DNA of 34,930 nucleotides from Lentzea albida (GCF_900111005.1 NZ_FOFV01000036.1:1-34930), one strand, 5' to 3'. Shown: positions 17,667 to 25,321, counted from the stretch's first letter. Made by a program: numbers and translations. Notes: generated by a model not told the origin, from the sequence alone.

Positions 17667-18062
17667 TCACGCGGTGGCGAGCGACTTCTCGGCGGACTTC
17701 TTGCGGAGGTGGTCGATGCTCCAGGCACCGGCTCCCGTGAAGACCAGGAGCAGGAACGCCCAGGAGTAGACCGCGGCCAGCTCGCCGCCGTTCTGGATCG
17801 GCAGCAGGCCCTTCGGCTGGTGGACCACGAAGTAGGCGTACGCCATCGCGCCCGAGCTGATGAGCGCGGCCCAGCGCGTCCAGAGGCCGATGAGGACGAG
17901 AGCGCCGCCGATCAGTTCGATGAGGCTCGCAGGCCCGCCGGGCCACGACAGCAACTCGGTTCCCTTCGAGATCTTCTGCACGCCGTGGAAGACGAAGAGC
18001 AGGCCGATGACGATGCGGAACAGTGCCAGTGCGTGCTCTCGTCGTTGCTCCAGGAACTCCAT
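17667..18062 (-). CDS. DoxX family membrane protein
   Basis: A 131-aa protein with four predicted membrane segments and the DoxX start pattern ALFRIVIGLLFVFHGVQKI at 12-30, then SLIELIGGALVLIGLWTRWAAL. The DoxX family is linked in mycobacteria to thiol and oxidative stress together with SodA and SseA; in general its role is unclear. The ATG at 18062 has GGAAGGA upstream; a longer frame to 18149 has no good start. It is divergent from the lipoprotein gene and convergent with the MFS gene. Confidence 0.88.
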   Translation of the reverse strand: MEFLEQRREHALALFRIVIGLLFVFHGVQKISKGTELLSWPGGPASLIELIGGALVLIGLWTRWAALISSGAMAYAYFVVHQPKGLLPIQNGGELAAVYSWAFLLLVFTGAGAWSIDHLRKKSAEKSLATA

Positions 18063-18172
18063 GGTCAACGTCCTTCCGGGGCGCGGTGTCAGGGGACAGG
18101 GCACAAAAGGTATGGACCAATCCTGAGTGTGCCGGTTCCGTCGCTCCACGTATCTGGTTGACTGTTGCCCCT

Positions 18173-18706
18173 ATGAAACGAGCACTGTTGCTGCCCCTGC
18201 TCGGCGTCCTCGCCGCGTGCGGCACGGTCGGCGGCCACGCCTCTCCGGTGCCGACCGGTCAGCCCCAGCAGGTCACCACCACGACCAGCGCGGCTGCGAC
18301 CGTGCCGCCCGCGCCCCAGCCCGCGAAGGACGGCACGTGCCCGTACCTGGCGACCGCTTTCGTCGCACAGGCCAACGGTCAGCTCGTGCCCAAAGTGAAA
18401 CTGTCAACGGACGAACCGCACCCGGCGTGCTTCTTCTACGCCAACGCGACGGAGGTCCAGCTGACCGTGCGCGTGTACGTGGGTGACGAACGCGTTGCGA
18501 AGACGATCGTGAACGAGGCGGCGCCGGACGGTTCACAGCCCGCCAACTCGCCCACCGGGTGGACCGGGGGGTACGTGAACGGCGACAGCGGCGTCGTCTA
18601 CGCCGTGGCGAAGAGCGACGCCGCTGTCGTGGTCACGAGCAACCAGAAGCAGTCGATCAAGGCCCGCAGGATCGCGGAAGAGGTGATCAAGGGCCTGAAG
18701 CTCTGA
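18173..18706 (+). CDS. Lipoprotein, DUF2020-like
   Basis: A 177-aa probable secreted lipoprotein. The signal peptide MKRALLLPLLGVLAAC ends in lipobox LAAC, with C16 as lipidation site. A Thr/Ala/Pro linker runs to about 50. The folded part starts CPYLATAFVAQANGQLVPKV and contains a second cysteine in HPACFFYANATEVQLTVRVYV; the two could form a disulfide. This pattern resembles actinobacterial DUF2020 lipoproteins from memory; I could not search. No clear Shine-Dalgarno precedes the ATG. Its stop lies 2 bases from the stop of the convergent neighbour. Confidence 0.78.
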   Translation: MKRALLLPLLGVLAACGTVGGHASPVPTGQPQQVTTTTSAAATVPPAPQPAKDGTCPYLATAFVAQANGQLVPKVKLSTDEPHPACFFYANATEVQLTVRVYVGDERVAKTIVNEAAPDGSQPANSPTGWTGGYVNGDSGVVYAVAKSDAAVVVTSNQKQSIKARRIAEEVIKGLKL

Positions 18707-18707
18707 A

Positions 18708-19274
18708 CTACTTGACCGGTTCCTTCTGGCTCGGAACCTGGCCGTTGAGGACGGGCTCCGCGTGCGGGGCCTGCTCCTCCTCCTGCAGGTACACCTCCTG
18801 CGGCCGGCGCGTCATCGCGACGTAGCCCGCCGCGGCCGCCGCGACCAGGAGGCCCAGCACCCACGGCCAGCGGCGGCGCTTCGGTGCGTCGGCACCGAGC
18901 TGGGCCGCGGCCTTGCGGATCTCCTTGGCGCGCACCTTCGCGTCCTTGCGAGCGTGCTTGGCCGCCTTCTTCACTTCCTTGCGCACGACCTCGGCCTTGG
19001 ACATGAGGTCCGCGCGGGTCTTCGCGCTCTTCTTCGCGAGGCGCTTGCGGGAGCGACGGGTCTGCTTCTCCCAGTCCTCGGCCTTGCCCATGAGCGTGTC
19101 AGCTCGCTCGACGAGTGCGCCGCGAACCTGGTCGGCTGTGATGCCGCGGTCGGCCAGCTTGGCCTCCGCGACGTGACCAGCGCGAACGACACCCTGACGC
19201 GCGGCCTTCAGACCGGTGCCGACAGCCTTGCCCACGTTCTCGCCGGCTCGGGTCATGACGTCCACCTCGTCCAT
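18708..19274 (-). CDS. Coiled-coil single-pass membrane protein (CwsA-like position)
   Basis: A 188-aa protein. Residues 10-45 are a mixed polar segment; 50-125 is a long, very basic helix (LysArgAla-rich, probable coiled coil). A single membrane segment lies at about 137-153 (WPWVLGLLVAAAAAGYVAM), followed by an acidic/Pro tail. In M. tuberculosis the gene divergent from ppiA is cwsA (Rv0008c), also an N-terminal helical region with one C-terminal membrane segment, whose product interacts with CrgA. Architecture and location agree, but I see no strong sequence identity. The ATG at 19274 (GGAG upstream) and the ATG at 19256 (GAGGTGG upstream) are both possible starts. Confidence 0.75.
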   Translation of the reverse strand: MDEVDVMTRAGENVGKAVGTGLKAARQGVVRAGHVAEAKLADRGITADQVRGALVERADTLMGKAEDWEKQTRRSRKRLAKKSAKTRADLMSKAEVVRKEVKKAAKHARKDAKVRAKEIRKAAAQLGADAPKRRRWPWVLGLLVAAAAAGYVAMTRRPQEVYLQEEEQAPHAEPVLNGQVPSQKEPVK

Positions 19275-19364
19275 CCTCTGCTCCACACGTTGTCGTCCGG
19301 TGATGAGATAGAGGTACCCATCGTGCCCCTTTCTGAACATCGGCGCCTGTGATGGCACGATGGG

Positions 19365-19916
19365 GTGGTGGCTGACAGCAACGAATCCTTCGTCGGGACC
19401 AAGGTGACGGCGACCCTGCACACCACGCAGGGCGACATCCGCATCAACCTGTTCCCCGACCACGCCCCCAAGACGGTGGCGAACTTCGTCGGGCTCGCCG
19501 AGGGCACCCGGGACTACACCGAGGCGAACGCGAGCGGCACGAACTCGGGTCCGTTCTACAACGGCACCCTGTTCCACCGCGTCATCGCGGGCTTCATGCT
19601 CCAGACCGGTGACCCGACGGGCACCGGCCGCGGTGGCCCCGGCTACCGCTTCGCGGACGAGTTCCACCCCGAACTGCAGTTCAACAAGCCCTACCTGCTC
19701 GCGATGGCGAACGCCGGGCCCAACACCAACGGCTCCCAGTTCTTCGTCACCGTGGCGCCGACGACGTGGCTGAACTTCAAGCACACGATCTTCGGTGAGG
19801 TCGCGGACCAGGAGTCGCGCGACGTCGTCGACGCGATCGGCAACACCACGACCGGCGCGGGCGACCGTCCGGTCAACGACATCAAGATCGAGCGGATCAC
19901 GATCGAACGCGCGTGA
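19365..19916 (+). CDS. ppiA: Peptidyl-prolyl cis-trans isomerase, cyclophilin type
   Basis: A 183-aa cytoplasmic cyclophilin catalysing proline isomerisation in protein folding. The catalytic set is present: FHR (R72) in YNGTLFHRVIAGFMLQTGDP, NGSQFF (Q125, F126) and W135 in TTWLNFKHTIFGEV. There is no signal peptide. Two adjacent GTG codons (19365 and 19368) could start it; no strong Shine-Dalgarno separates them. Its stop overlaps the rhomboid start by 4 bases (GTGA). Divergent from the CwsA-like gene, as in mycobacteria. Confidence 0.95.
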   Translation: MVADSNESFVGTKVTATLHTTQGDIRINLFPDHAPKTVANFVGLAEGTRDYTEANASGTNSGPFYNGTLFHRVIAGFMLQTGDPTGTGRGGPGYRFADEFHPELQFNKPYLLAMANAGPNTNGSQFFVTVAPTTWLNFKHTIFGEVADQESRDVVDAIGNTTTGAGDRPVNDIKIERITIERA

Positions 19917-20836
19917 GCAACGCACAAGTGCCACCGGAAGGGCCGATCGGAGCGGAGCCGGAAACCCCGGTCTGCGCACGTCATGCCGATCGGCCCACCC
20001 GGCTGCGCTGCACCAGGTGCGAGCGCCCGGCGTGTCCGGAGTGCCTGCGCGACGCCTCGGTCGGCATGCAGTGCGTCGACTGCGTCAACGAGGGCGCCCG
20101 CTCGGTCCGCCAGGCCCGCACCTCTGCGGGTGCGGTGCTCTCGAACGGCCGTCCGGTCATCACGCAGGTGATGATCGCGCTCAACGTGCTCGCGTACGTG
20201 GTGACGGTCGTCCAGTCCGGCAGCCCGATGAACAACCAGCGTTCGGGGCTGTTCACGGCGACGTCGATGATCCCGGAGCTCACCGCCAACGGTGAGTGGT
20301 GGCGCGTCTTCACGTCGGGCTTCATGCACTTCGGCCTGATCCACCTCGCGCTCAACATGGCCGCGCTCTTCGTGGTCGGCCCCGTGGTCGAGCAGGAGCT
20401 CGGCAAGCTGCGGTACAGCGCCGTGTACCTGCTGTCGCTGCTCGGCGGCAGCGCGGCGGCGTTCTACTTCGGCACCGTCTGCCAGCAGCTCGCCGGCGCG
20501 TCCGGCGCGGTGTTCGGCCTGATGGGCGCGCTGCTGATCGTGTTCAAGCGGCAGAAGCGGGACATCTCCACGATCCTCGTGGTCGTCGGCATCAACCTGG
20601 TGTCGAACCTCTTCACCAACGCCTCGCTGCTCGGGCACCTCGGCGGGTTCGTCATCGGTGGCCTGCTGACGCTCGCGATGGTCAGGGCGCCGCGGCAGAA
20701 CCGCAACGCCTACCAGATCGGCGCCGTGGTGGCCGCGGTCCTGTTGCTCGGCGGCATGTTCGCATTGCGCGCCACCGAACTCGACACGGCAGCGGAACTC
20801 GTCCTCGAGTACGCCAGGACGTGCGGCCCGAACTGA
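19913..20836 (+). CDS. Rhomboid intramembrane serine protease with N-terminal zinc finger
   Basis: A 307-aa membrane protease that cleaves transmembrane substrates within the bilayer. The N-terminal 60 residues carry a B-box-like zinc ligand set: C21/H24, C33/C36, C41/C44 and C54/C57. Six or seven membrane segments follow from about 82. The catalytic dyad is S197 in GASG and H242 in GHLGG; the HxxxN element is FGLIHLALNMA (about 141-151). Translational coupling to ppiA is shown by the 4-base overlap. Substrates are unknown. Confidence 0.93.
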   Translation: MSNAQVPPEGPIGAEPETPVCARHADRPTRLRCTRCERPACPECLRDASVGMQCVDCVNEGARSVRQARTSAGAVLSNGRPVITQVMIALNVLAYVVTVVQSGSPMNNQRSGLFTATSMIPELTANGEWWRVFTSGFMHFGLIHLALNMAALFVVGPVVEQELGKLRYSAVYLLSLLGGSAAAFYFGTVCQQLAGASGAVFGLMGALLIVFKRQKRDISTILVVVGINLVSNLFTNASLLGHLGGFVIGGLLTLAMVRAPRQNRNAYQIGAVVAAVLLLGGMFALRATELDTAAELVLEYARTCGPN

Positions 20837-20837
20837 T

Positions 20838-21233
20838 TCACGGGCGCAGTGCGTGCAGAACTCCGGCGACTTCTTCGGGATCGGCGCCGAGGTCCAGTCT
20901 CGTGAGCACCACGAGCCGGTCGTCGGCGTCGAGTTCCAGCGTCTGCTGTTCCCTGCCGAGGCGGCGGGTGGTCTGCAGCTTGACCTTCACCTCGTGCCAC
21001 GGCAGCAGCGTCGTGCTCGCGAACCCGCGCACGGCGAGCCCGTCCGCGTCCGCCGTGAGCCTCGGCCTGGCGATCGACGCGAACGCCGCGAGGTAGGTGA
21101 CCAGCAGCGTTGCCAGCCCGATGAGGAGACGGCCCGCGTTGTCGTCGGCGAGCAGCGTCGCGAGGGCGAGGGCGGCGGCGGCGACCCACCCGACGACGAC
21201 CAGTGGGGTGGGGGTGGACCAGGTGCGAGTCAC
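20838..21233 (-). CDS. PH domain-containing membrane protein
   Basis: A 131-aa protein in the position of M. tuberculosis Rv0010c. Two membrane segments lie at about 11-28 and 36-54, followed by a bacterial PH-like domain at 58-125 (RLTADADGLAVRG, LPWHEVKVKLQTTRRLGREQQTLELD), the small actinobacterial type. Function is unknown. The GTG at 21233 is the first plausible start; there is no Shine-Dalgarno, so a leaderless mRNA is possible. The upstream gap holds a DnaA-box cluster starting 23 bases away. Confidence 0.82.
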   Translation of the reverse strand: MTRTWSTPTPLVVVGWVAAAALALATLLADDNAGRLLIGLATLLVTYLAAFASIARPRLTADADGLAVRGFASTTLLPWHEVKVKLQTTRRLGREQQTLELDADDRLVVLTRLDLGADPEEVAGVLHALRP

Positions 21234-21255
21234 ACCGTCGAGTGTGCCGCATGAA

Positions 21256-21338
21256 TGTGGACAACCGAACGGGTCCTTAAGAGGGAAAACCGTCGCTTGT
21301 GCATTTTGGTGCAAAGTTGTCCACAGGACTTGTCCCCA
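21256..21338. promoter_or_regulatory. DnaA-box cluster upstream of PH-domain gene
   Basis: Two perfect boxes in opposite orientation, TGTGGACAA 21256-21264 and TTGTCCACA 21317-21325, plus TTGTCCCCA 21330-21338. A weak TGGGGATGA follows at 21340. The cluster is intergenic and about 15.5 kb from oriC. It lies directly upstream of the minus-strand PH-domain gene and downstream of the crgA terminator. Confidence 0.75.
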
Positions 21339-21407
21339 ATGGGGATGACTTACAGCTCTGTGCTTCGGTGACGCTCGGATGAACCGGGTGAACCTGGTGC
21401 GAACAAA

Positions 21408-21440
21408 GGTCGGCCCGGACGTGTGACGTCCGGGCCGACC
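21408..21440 (-). terminator. Intrinsic terminator of crgA
   Basis: A perfect 15-bp inverted repeat (GGTCGGCCCGGACGT and complement) with loop GTG, 26 bases past the crgA stop. Confidence 0.85.
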
Positions 21441-21466
21441 TGTGCGAACTGTGAGCCGGCGCGCAC

Positions 21467-21733
21467 CTAGCGCCAGCGCATCGTCATCAGCAGACCGATG
21501 ATCATCAGCGCGAAGCCGATGGCGAAGTTCCACGCGCCCAGTTCGAGCATGAACGGGATCTTCTCGGCCGCGATGTAGTTGACGACCAGCCAAGAGAGGC
21601 CCAGCAGCATGAAGCCGAGCATGACGGCGACGTAGACCGGGTGAGACGGCCCCGCTGCCTTGACCTTGACCGGCGTGCGGCGGTCAGTGGGTGCGGTGTA
21701 GACCGCCTTCTTCCGGACCTTGGACTTGGGCAT
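21467..21733 (-). CDS. crgA: Cell division protein CrgA
   Basis: An 88-aa membrane protein of the actinobacterial CrgA family, which recruits or balances septum and wall-synthesis proteins (FtsZ, FtsI, CwsA in mycobacteria; septation inhibitor in Streptomyces). It begins MPKSKVRKKAVYTAP, the family signature. Two membrane segments lie at about 32-54 and 66-85, separated by AAEKIPFMLELGAWNF. The ATG at 21733 has GAGGA upstream. It diverges from the sortase gene; the shared 146-base gap holds an imperfect dyad. Confidence 0.95.
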   Translation of the reverse strand: MPKSKVRKKAVYTAPTDRRTPVKVKAAGPSHPVYVAVMLGFMLLGLSWLVVNYIAAEKIPFMLELGAWNFAIGFALMIIGLLMTMRWR

Positions 21734-21773
21734 GCTGTCCTCGCCTGACGTGGATATCCGTGAGTGACGCGAG

Positions 21774-21803
21774 TTTACGTGCACTACTCAGTAGACACGT
21801 TAA
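21774..21803. promoter_or_regulatory. Operator-like dyad in the crgA/sortase gap
   Basis: TTTACGTG (21774-21781) and CACGTTAA (21796-21803) form outer near-inverted arms (7 of 8). A perfect inner repeat CTACT-C-AGTAG lies at 21784-21794. The dyad is placed 41 bases upstream of crgA and 77 upstream of the sortase start, suitable for a regulator of one or both. The regulator is unknown. Confidence 0.4.
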
Positions 21804-21879
21804 CGTAGCGATGGTGGTCAGCGAACCATCCTTGTAGACGCAGTTGTTTTCAGTTCACAGTGCGCGCGGAGGTTCTCAG

Positions 21880-23127
21880 GTGAACTCGGGACCGCAGCAG
21901 CCGCCTCCACGGCGTCCTGCACCCCGTCGTGACGACCTTCAGCAGGTGCGGCCCACTCCTTCTGCCCGCCCGCTGCCTCCGCCGGAAGCAACGCAGTTCA
22001 CCAGCGCTTTCTCCGGAAGCCTTCCTCCGAACGCGCCGCCCCGGCACCGCCAGGGCCCGCCGTCCTTCGGTCAGCCGGGCCAGCCCTTCCAGACGCCCGC
22101 GCCTGGCACGCCGGCGCGCGGAATGCCGCAGCCGGGCCGTCCCGGTCCGCCGCCCGGAACCCCGCCGCAGGGCATGCCGCGCCGCCCGATGCCACCGCGT
22201 CCTCGCCCGGTCGACCCGCCCACCGAGGTGATCCCGCGCGTCGAGGACGACTACGACGATTACGACGACGAGTACTACGACGACGAGCCGGCCAAGGACG
22301 AACTGCCGCCCGAGAGCTTCGGCCGCAAGGCGGTGCGCGGCTTCGGTGAGGCACTCATCACGATGGGCCTCGTCGTGCTGCTGTTCGTCGTCTACGAGGT
22401 CTACGTGACCGACCTGCTCTCCGCGGGCAAGCAGGAGGACGCGACCGCCGCGCTCGACTCCGAGTGGAGTTCGAACGTCGTCACGCCGCCCCCGGCCGAC
22501 CCGAACCGGCAGTCGAAGCTCAACCTCATCGAGGGCAAGGCCTTCGCGAAGATGTACATCCCGGTGTTCGGCAACGACTGGAAGTTCTCCGTCGTCGAGG
22601 GCACCACGGACAAGCACCTCGAGATCGGCCCCGGCCACTACAAGGACACCGCGCAGCCGGGCGAGGCGGGCAACTTCTCCATCGCGGGCCACCGCGTCGG
22701 CAAGGGCGCGCCGTTCAACGACCTCGACCTCCTCGAGTCGTGCAACTCGATCGTCGTGCAGACCCAGACCCAGTGGTTCGTCTACCGCGTGCTCCCGATG
22801 AGCAGCGAGGTGTCGGGCTGGGCGTCGAACCCGAAGTCGAAACAGGCGGCCTGCGCCGGCGTCGCACCGCTCTCGACGACGCTGGGCGACGCCTACGCGA
22901 AGACCGTCGGCCAGGAGATCGTCGCCCCGACCCAGGGCGAGGTCATCGCCCCGATCCCGCACCAGGTGGGCGCCACCGTCCCCGCCGACAAGCAGGCCCG
23001 CCTGCTCACCCTGACGACCTGTCACCCGCGCTTCTCCGACAAGCAGCGCCTGATCGTGCACGCCATCGAGACCAAGAGCTACCCGGTGGCCGACGGCTTC
23101 GTGCCGCCCGAGATGACGGAGGCCTGA
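21880..23127 (+). CDS. Class E sortase
   Basis: A 415-aa membrane transpeptidase that attaches surface proteins to the cell wall (class E enzymes of actinobacteria commonly use LAxTG-type signals). Residues 1-120 are Pro/Arg/Gly-rich and predicted cytoplasmic, followed by an acidic Asp/Tyr stretch (122-136). One membrane anchor is at about 157-178. The catalytic domain follows at about 215-400 with H271 (IAGHRV), C381 (LTTCHPRF) and R390. The start is the GTG at 21880 with GGAGG 8 bases upstream; the TTG at 21844 has no such site. The stop codon overlaps the next start by one base (TGATG). Confidence 0.92.
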   Translation: MNSGPQQPPPRRPAPRRDDLQQVRPTPSARPLPPPEATQFTSAFSGSLPPNAPPRHRQGPPSFGQPGQPFQTPAPGTPARGMPQPGRPGPPPGTPPQGMPRRPMPPRPRPVDPPTEVIPRVEDDYDDYDDEYYDDEPAKDELPPESFGRKAVRGFGEALITMGLVVLLFVVYEVYVTDLLSAGKQEDATAALDSEWSSNVVTPPPADPNRQSKLNLIEGKAFAKMYIPVFGNDWKFSVVEGTTDKHLEIGPGHYKDTAQPGEAGNFSIAGHRVGKGAPFNDLDLLESCNSIVVQTQTQWFVYRVLPMSSEVSGWASNPKSKQAACAGVAPLSTTLGDAYAKTVGQEIVAPTQGEVIAPIPHQVGATVPADKQARLLTLTTCHPRFSDKQRLIVHAIETKSYPVADGFVPPEMTEA

Positions 23128-23282
23128 TGTACGGCTGGATCTGGCGGCACCTGCCGGGCCCGCTGTACCTGCGGATCGCCGAGGCCGTGGTGCTGGTCGT
23201 CGGCATCGTGGCGCTGCTGATGTTCGTGGTGTTCCCGTGGGCGGAGCCGCTGCTGCCGTTCAACAACGTCACCACCGAGTGA
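23127..23282 (+). CDS. Small membrane protein coupled to sortase
   Basis: A 51-aa protein starting MYGWIWRHLPGPLYLRIAEA, with one hydrophobic segment at about 18-36 and a short outside tail ending NNVTTE. Its ATG overlaps the sortase stop, so translation is almost surely coupled. I recall similar small proteins beside sortase genes in other actinomycetes, but no function. Its 3' end overlaps the convergent gene by 14 bases. Confidence 0.82.
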   Translation: MYGWIWRHLPGPLYLRIAEAVVLVVGIVALLMFVVFPWAEPLLPFNNVTTE

Positions 23283-23724
23283 GCTGCTCCTCGGCACGTT
23301 CCAGGTACTGGCGGACGTAGCCGAGGAACGGCTCGGGGTCGGTGTCGTACCGGGCCAACGCCCAGAAGACGCCGTCCTCGTCGTCGTTGACCTCGATGGT
23401 GATCCGCCAGGTCGCGCCCTCCCACTCGGCCCGCGGCGCGCCCGCCACGATCTTGCGGGCGGCCTCGCGGCCGAGGAACCAGTTCGCCTCGTCGTGGGTC
23501 ATCGGCTTGAGGCCGAGCTCGACGACCACCTGCCGGACCAGCGCGGCGGCGTCGCCCGCTTCCAGCCGCGTCGGTGACTCGCCGGCGAGCTCGCACAACG
23601 CCGGGGTGTCGAGGCCCGCGACCAGCAGGTCGCAGGCGGTCCACACCGCCCGTTCCGGGTCGAGCGATCCGTCGGCTCCCCGCACGTGCAGGCGCAGCAG
23701 CCGCTCGTCGAGTTCGGTGGTCAC
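23269..23724 (-). CDS. Hypothetical protein
   Basis: A 151-aa soluble acidic protein that I do not recognise. It has no signal peptide or membrane segment. Features: ERAVWTACDLLVAGLDTPALCELAGES at about 26-52, a GREAARKIVAGAP segment, then a beta-rich stretch (TWRITIEVNDDEDGVFWALARYDTDPE) and a C-terminal helix YLERAEEQLTRW. The GTG at 23724 overlaps the stop of the preceding 47-aa gene by 4 bases, which I prefer to the GTG at 23733. The two are probably one operon. Their common ACDLLVAG motif is noted in the findings. Confidence 0.72.
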   Translation of the reverse strand: MTTELDERLLRLHVRGADGSLDPERAVWTACDLLVAGLDTPALCELAGESPTRLEAGDAAALVRQVVVELGLKPMTHDEANWFLGREAARKIVAGAPRAEWEGATWRITIEVNDDEDGVFWALARYDTDPEPFLGYVRQYLERAEEQLTRW

Positions 23725-23864
23725 GACGTCCACGTCCTGATCCGTTCGTCGGTGACCCGGACGAGGTCGCGAGCCAGCGCGAGCACCTCGTCGGCCACCT
23801 CGTCGGGGTCGCCCGCCACCAGCAGGTCACAGGCGAGCATGCGGTTGCGGAGTGCGGCGTTCAC
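23721..23864 (-). CDS. Hypothetical small protein, 47 aa
   Basis: A 47-aa mostly helical, acidic peptide starting MNAALRNRMLACDLLVAGDP and rich in Asp/Glu/Val in the second half. It is not recognised. Support comes from the GTGA overlap with the following gene and from the shared ACDLLVAG motif. No clear Shine-Dalgarno is visible. Confidence 0.55.
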   Translation of the reverse strand: MNAALRNRMLACDLLVAGDPDEVADEVLALARDLVRVTDERIRTWTS

Positions 23865-23904
23865 GGAACCAGTGTCCGCACAGCCGCGACCGAAACAAGT
23901 GAAA

Positions 23905-23932
23905 CCGCCATCGCGCCCACACGCGATGGCGG
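23905..23932 (-). terminator. Intrinsic terminator after fprA
   Basis: A perfect 11-bp stem (CCGCCATCGCG/CGCGATGGCGG) with a 6-base loop lies 36 bases past the fprA stop on the minus strand. Confidence 0.75.
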
Positions 23933-23951
23933 CTTCATCGAAGAACGGCGT

Positions 23952-23975
23952 TCAGCCGTTCAGCCGTTCAGCCGT
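23952..23975 (-). repeat. 8-bp tandem repeat at the fprA stop
   Basis: On the minus strand ACGGCTGA is repeated three times. Each copy contains TGA, and because the period is 8 the three stops fall in three different frames. The first (23970-23968) is the fprA stop. Confidence 0.7.
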
Positions 23976-25311
23976 TCGAAACGGCGGTCATCTCCTCGCG
24001 CGAGACGACCTTCACGCGCTCACGGCCGTGCGCGGCACCCAACGCGATCTCGTGTGCGTCGAGGCGGCTCCAGCCCTCGTTGGTCACGAACGGCACGCCG
24101 CGCTGCGTGAGGAACTCGACCACCGCGTCCGGGGACGGTGACGTGGCGAGGGGGAGTGCGGCCGCGTCCTCCAGCAGGCTCGTGATGGTCTCCAGGGCGT
24201 CGCCCTTGGTGTGGCCGATGAGGCCGATCGGACCGCGCTTGATCCAGCCGGTCGTGTAGACGCCGGGCACGGGGACCTCGTCGAGGTCCAGCACGCGGCC
24301 CGCCAGGTGGGGGATCGTGCCCGAGACGTGGTCGAACGGGATGTCGGTCAGGTGCGTCGAGAGGTAGCCGACGGCGCGGTATACGGCCTGGACGTCCCAG
24401 TCGGTGAAGACGCCGGTGCCGCGGACGTTGCCGTCACCGGTGAGCTCCTGGGTCTCGGTGCGCAGGCCGGTGACGTGGTCGGAGCCGAGGACCTCGACCG
24501 GCGCCTCCAGGAAGTGCAGGTGCAGGCGGCGCGGTCGGGTGCCGACGTCGCGGATCGCCCACTCCTGGAGGGTCTTCACGATCATCTCGACCTGCTTGTT
24601 GGTCCTGATCGCGACCATCGAGGCCTCGTCGAACTCGATGCCCTCGGCGTGGACGATGACCTCGACGTTCGGCGAGTGGTCGAGCTCGCGCAGTTCGAGG
24701 GGCGTGAACTTGGCCTGCGCCGGGCCGCGGCGGCCGAAGACGTGCACGTCGGTGACCGGCGAGGACTTGAGGCCCTCGTAGACGTTCTGCGGGATCTCGG
24801 TGACCAGCAGTTCGTCGGCGGTCTTCGCGAGGATGCGGGCCACGTCCAGTGCGACGTTGCCGACGCCGAGCACCGCGACGGAGCTGGCCTCGAGCGGCCA
24901 GGTGCGCGGGACGTCCGGGTGGCCGTCGTACCAGGAGACGAAGTCCGCGGCGCCGTGGCTGCCCGGCAGGTCGATGCCGGGGATGTCGAGGGCGCGGTCG
25001 GCCGAGGCGCCGGTCGAGAAGATGACGGCGTCGTAGAACTGGCGCAGGTCGTCGAGCTTGATGTCGACGCCGTACTCGACGTTGCCGAAGAAGCGGACCG
25101 ACGGCCGGTCGAGCACCTTCTGCAGCGCGCCGACGATCCCCTTGATGCGGGGGTGGTCGGGCGCCACGCCGTAGCGGACGAGACCGTAGGGCGCAGGCAG
25201 CTTCTCGAACAGGTCGATCTGCGCGTCGACGTCGGACTTGGTCAGGATGTCGGCGGCGTACACGCCGGCCGGTCCGGCGCCGACGATGGCGACGCGCAAG
25301 GGGCGACTCAT
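23968..25311 (-). CDS. fprA: Ferredoxin/adrenodoxin-type NADP+ reductase
   Basis: A 447-aa flavoenzyme moving electrons between NADPH and ferredoxins, for example to cytochromes P450. It is of the FprA/adrenodoxin-reductase class. The FAD motif is GAGPAG (11-16). The APYGLVRYGVAPDHPRIKG motif (40-58) is diagnostic. The NADP-binding turn is VLGVGNVALDVARIL (148-162), with FGRRGPAQAKFT further on. The C-terminal FAD contact GWIKRGPIGLIGHTKGDA is intact. The last 80 residues add a small extra domain (VVEFLTQRGVPFVTNEGWSRLDAHE), common in actinobacterial members. An iron box lies just upstream, and the gene diverges from pabA. It is not in this place in M. tuberculosis. Confidence 0.9.
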   Translation of the reverse strand: MSRPLRVAIVGAGPAGVYAADILTKSDVDAQIDLFEKLPAPYGLVRYGVAPDHPRIKGIVGALQKVLDRPSVRFFGNVEYGVDIKLDDLRQFYDAVIFSTGASADRALDIPGIDLPGSHGAADFVSWYDGHPDVPRTWPLEASSVAVLGVGNVALDVARILAKTADELLVTEIPQNVYEGLKSSPVTDVHVFGRRGPAQAKFTPLELRELDHSPNVEVIVHAEGIEFDEASMVAIRTNKQVEMIVKTLQEWAIRDVGTRPRRLHLHFLEAPVEVLGSDHVTGLRTETQELTGDGNVRGTGVFTDWDVQAVYRAVGYLSTHLTDIPFDHVSGTIPHLAGRVLDLDEVPVPGVYTTGWIKRGPIGLIGHTKGDALETITSLLEDAAALPLATSPSPDAVVEFLTQRGVPFVTNEGWSRLDAHEIALGAAHGRERVKVVSREEMTAVSNG

Positions 25312-25321
25312 GACACCTATT

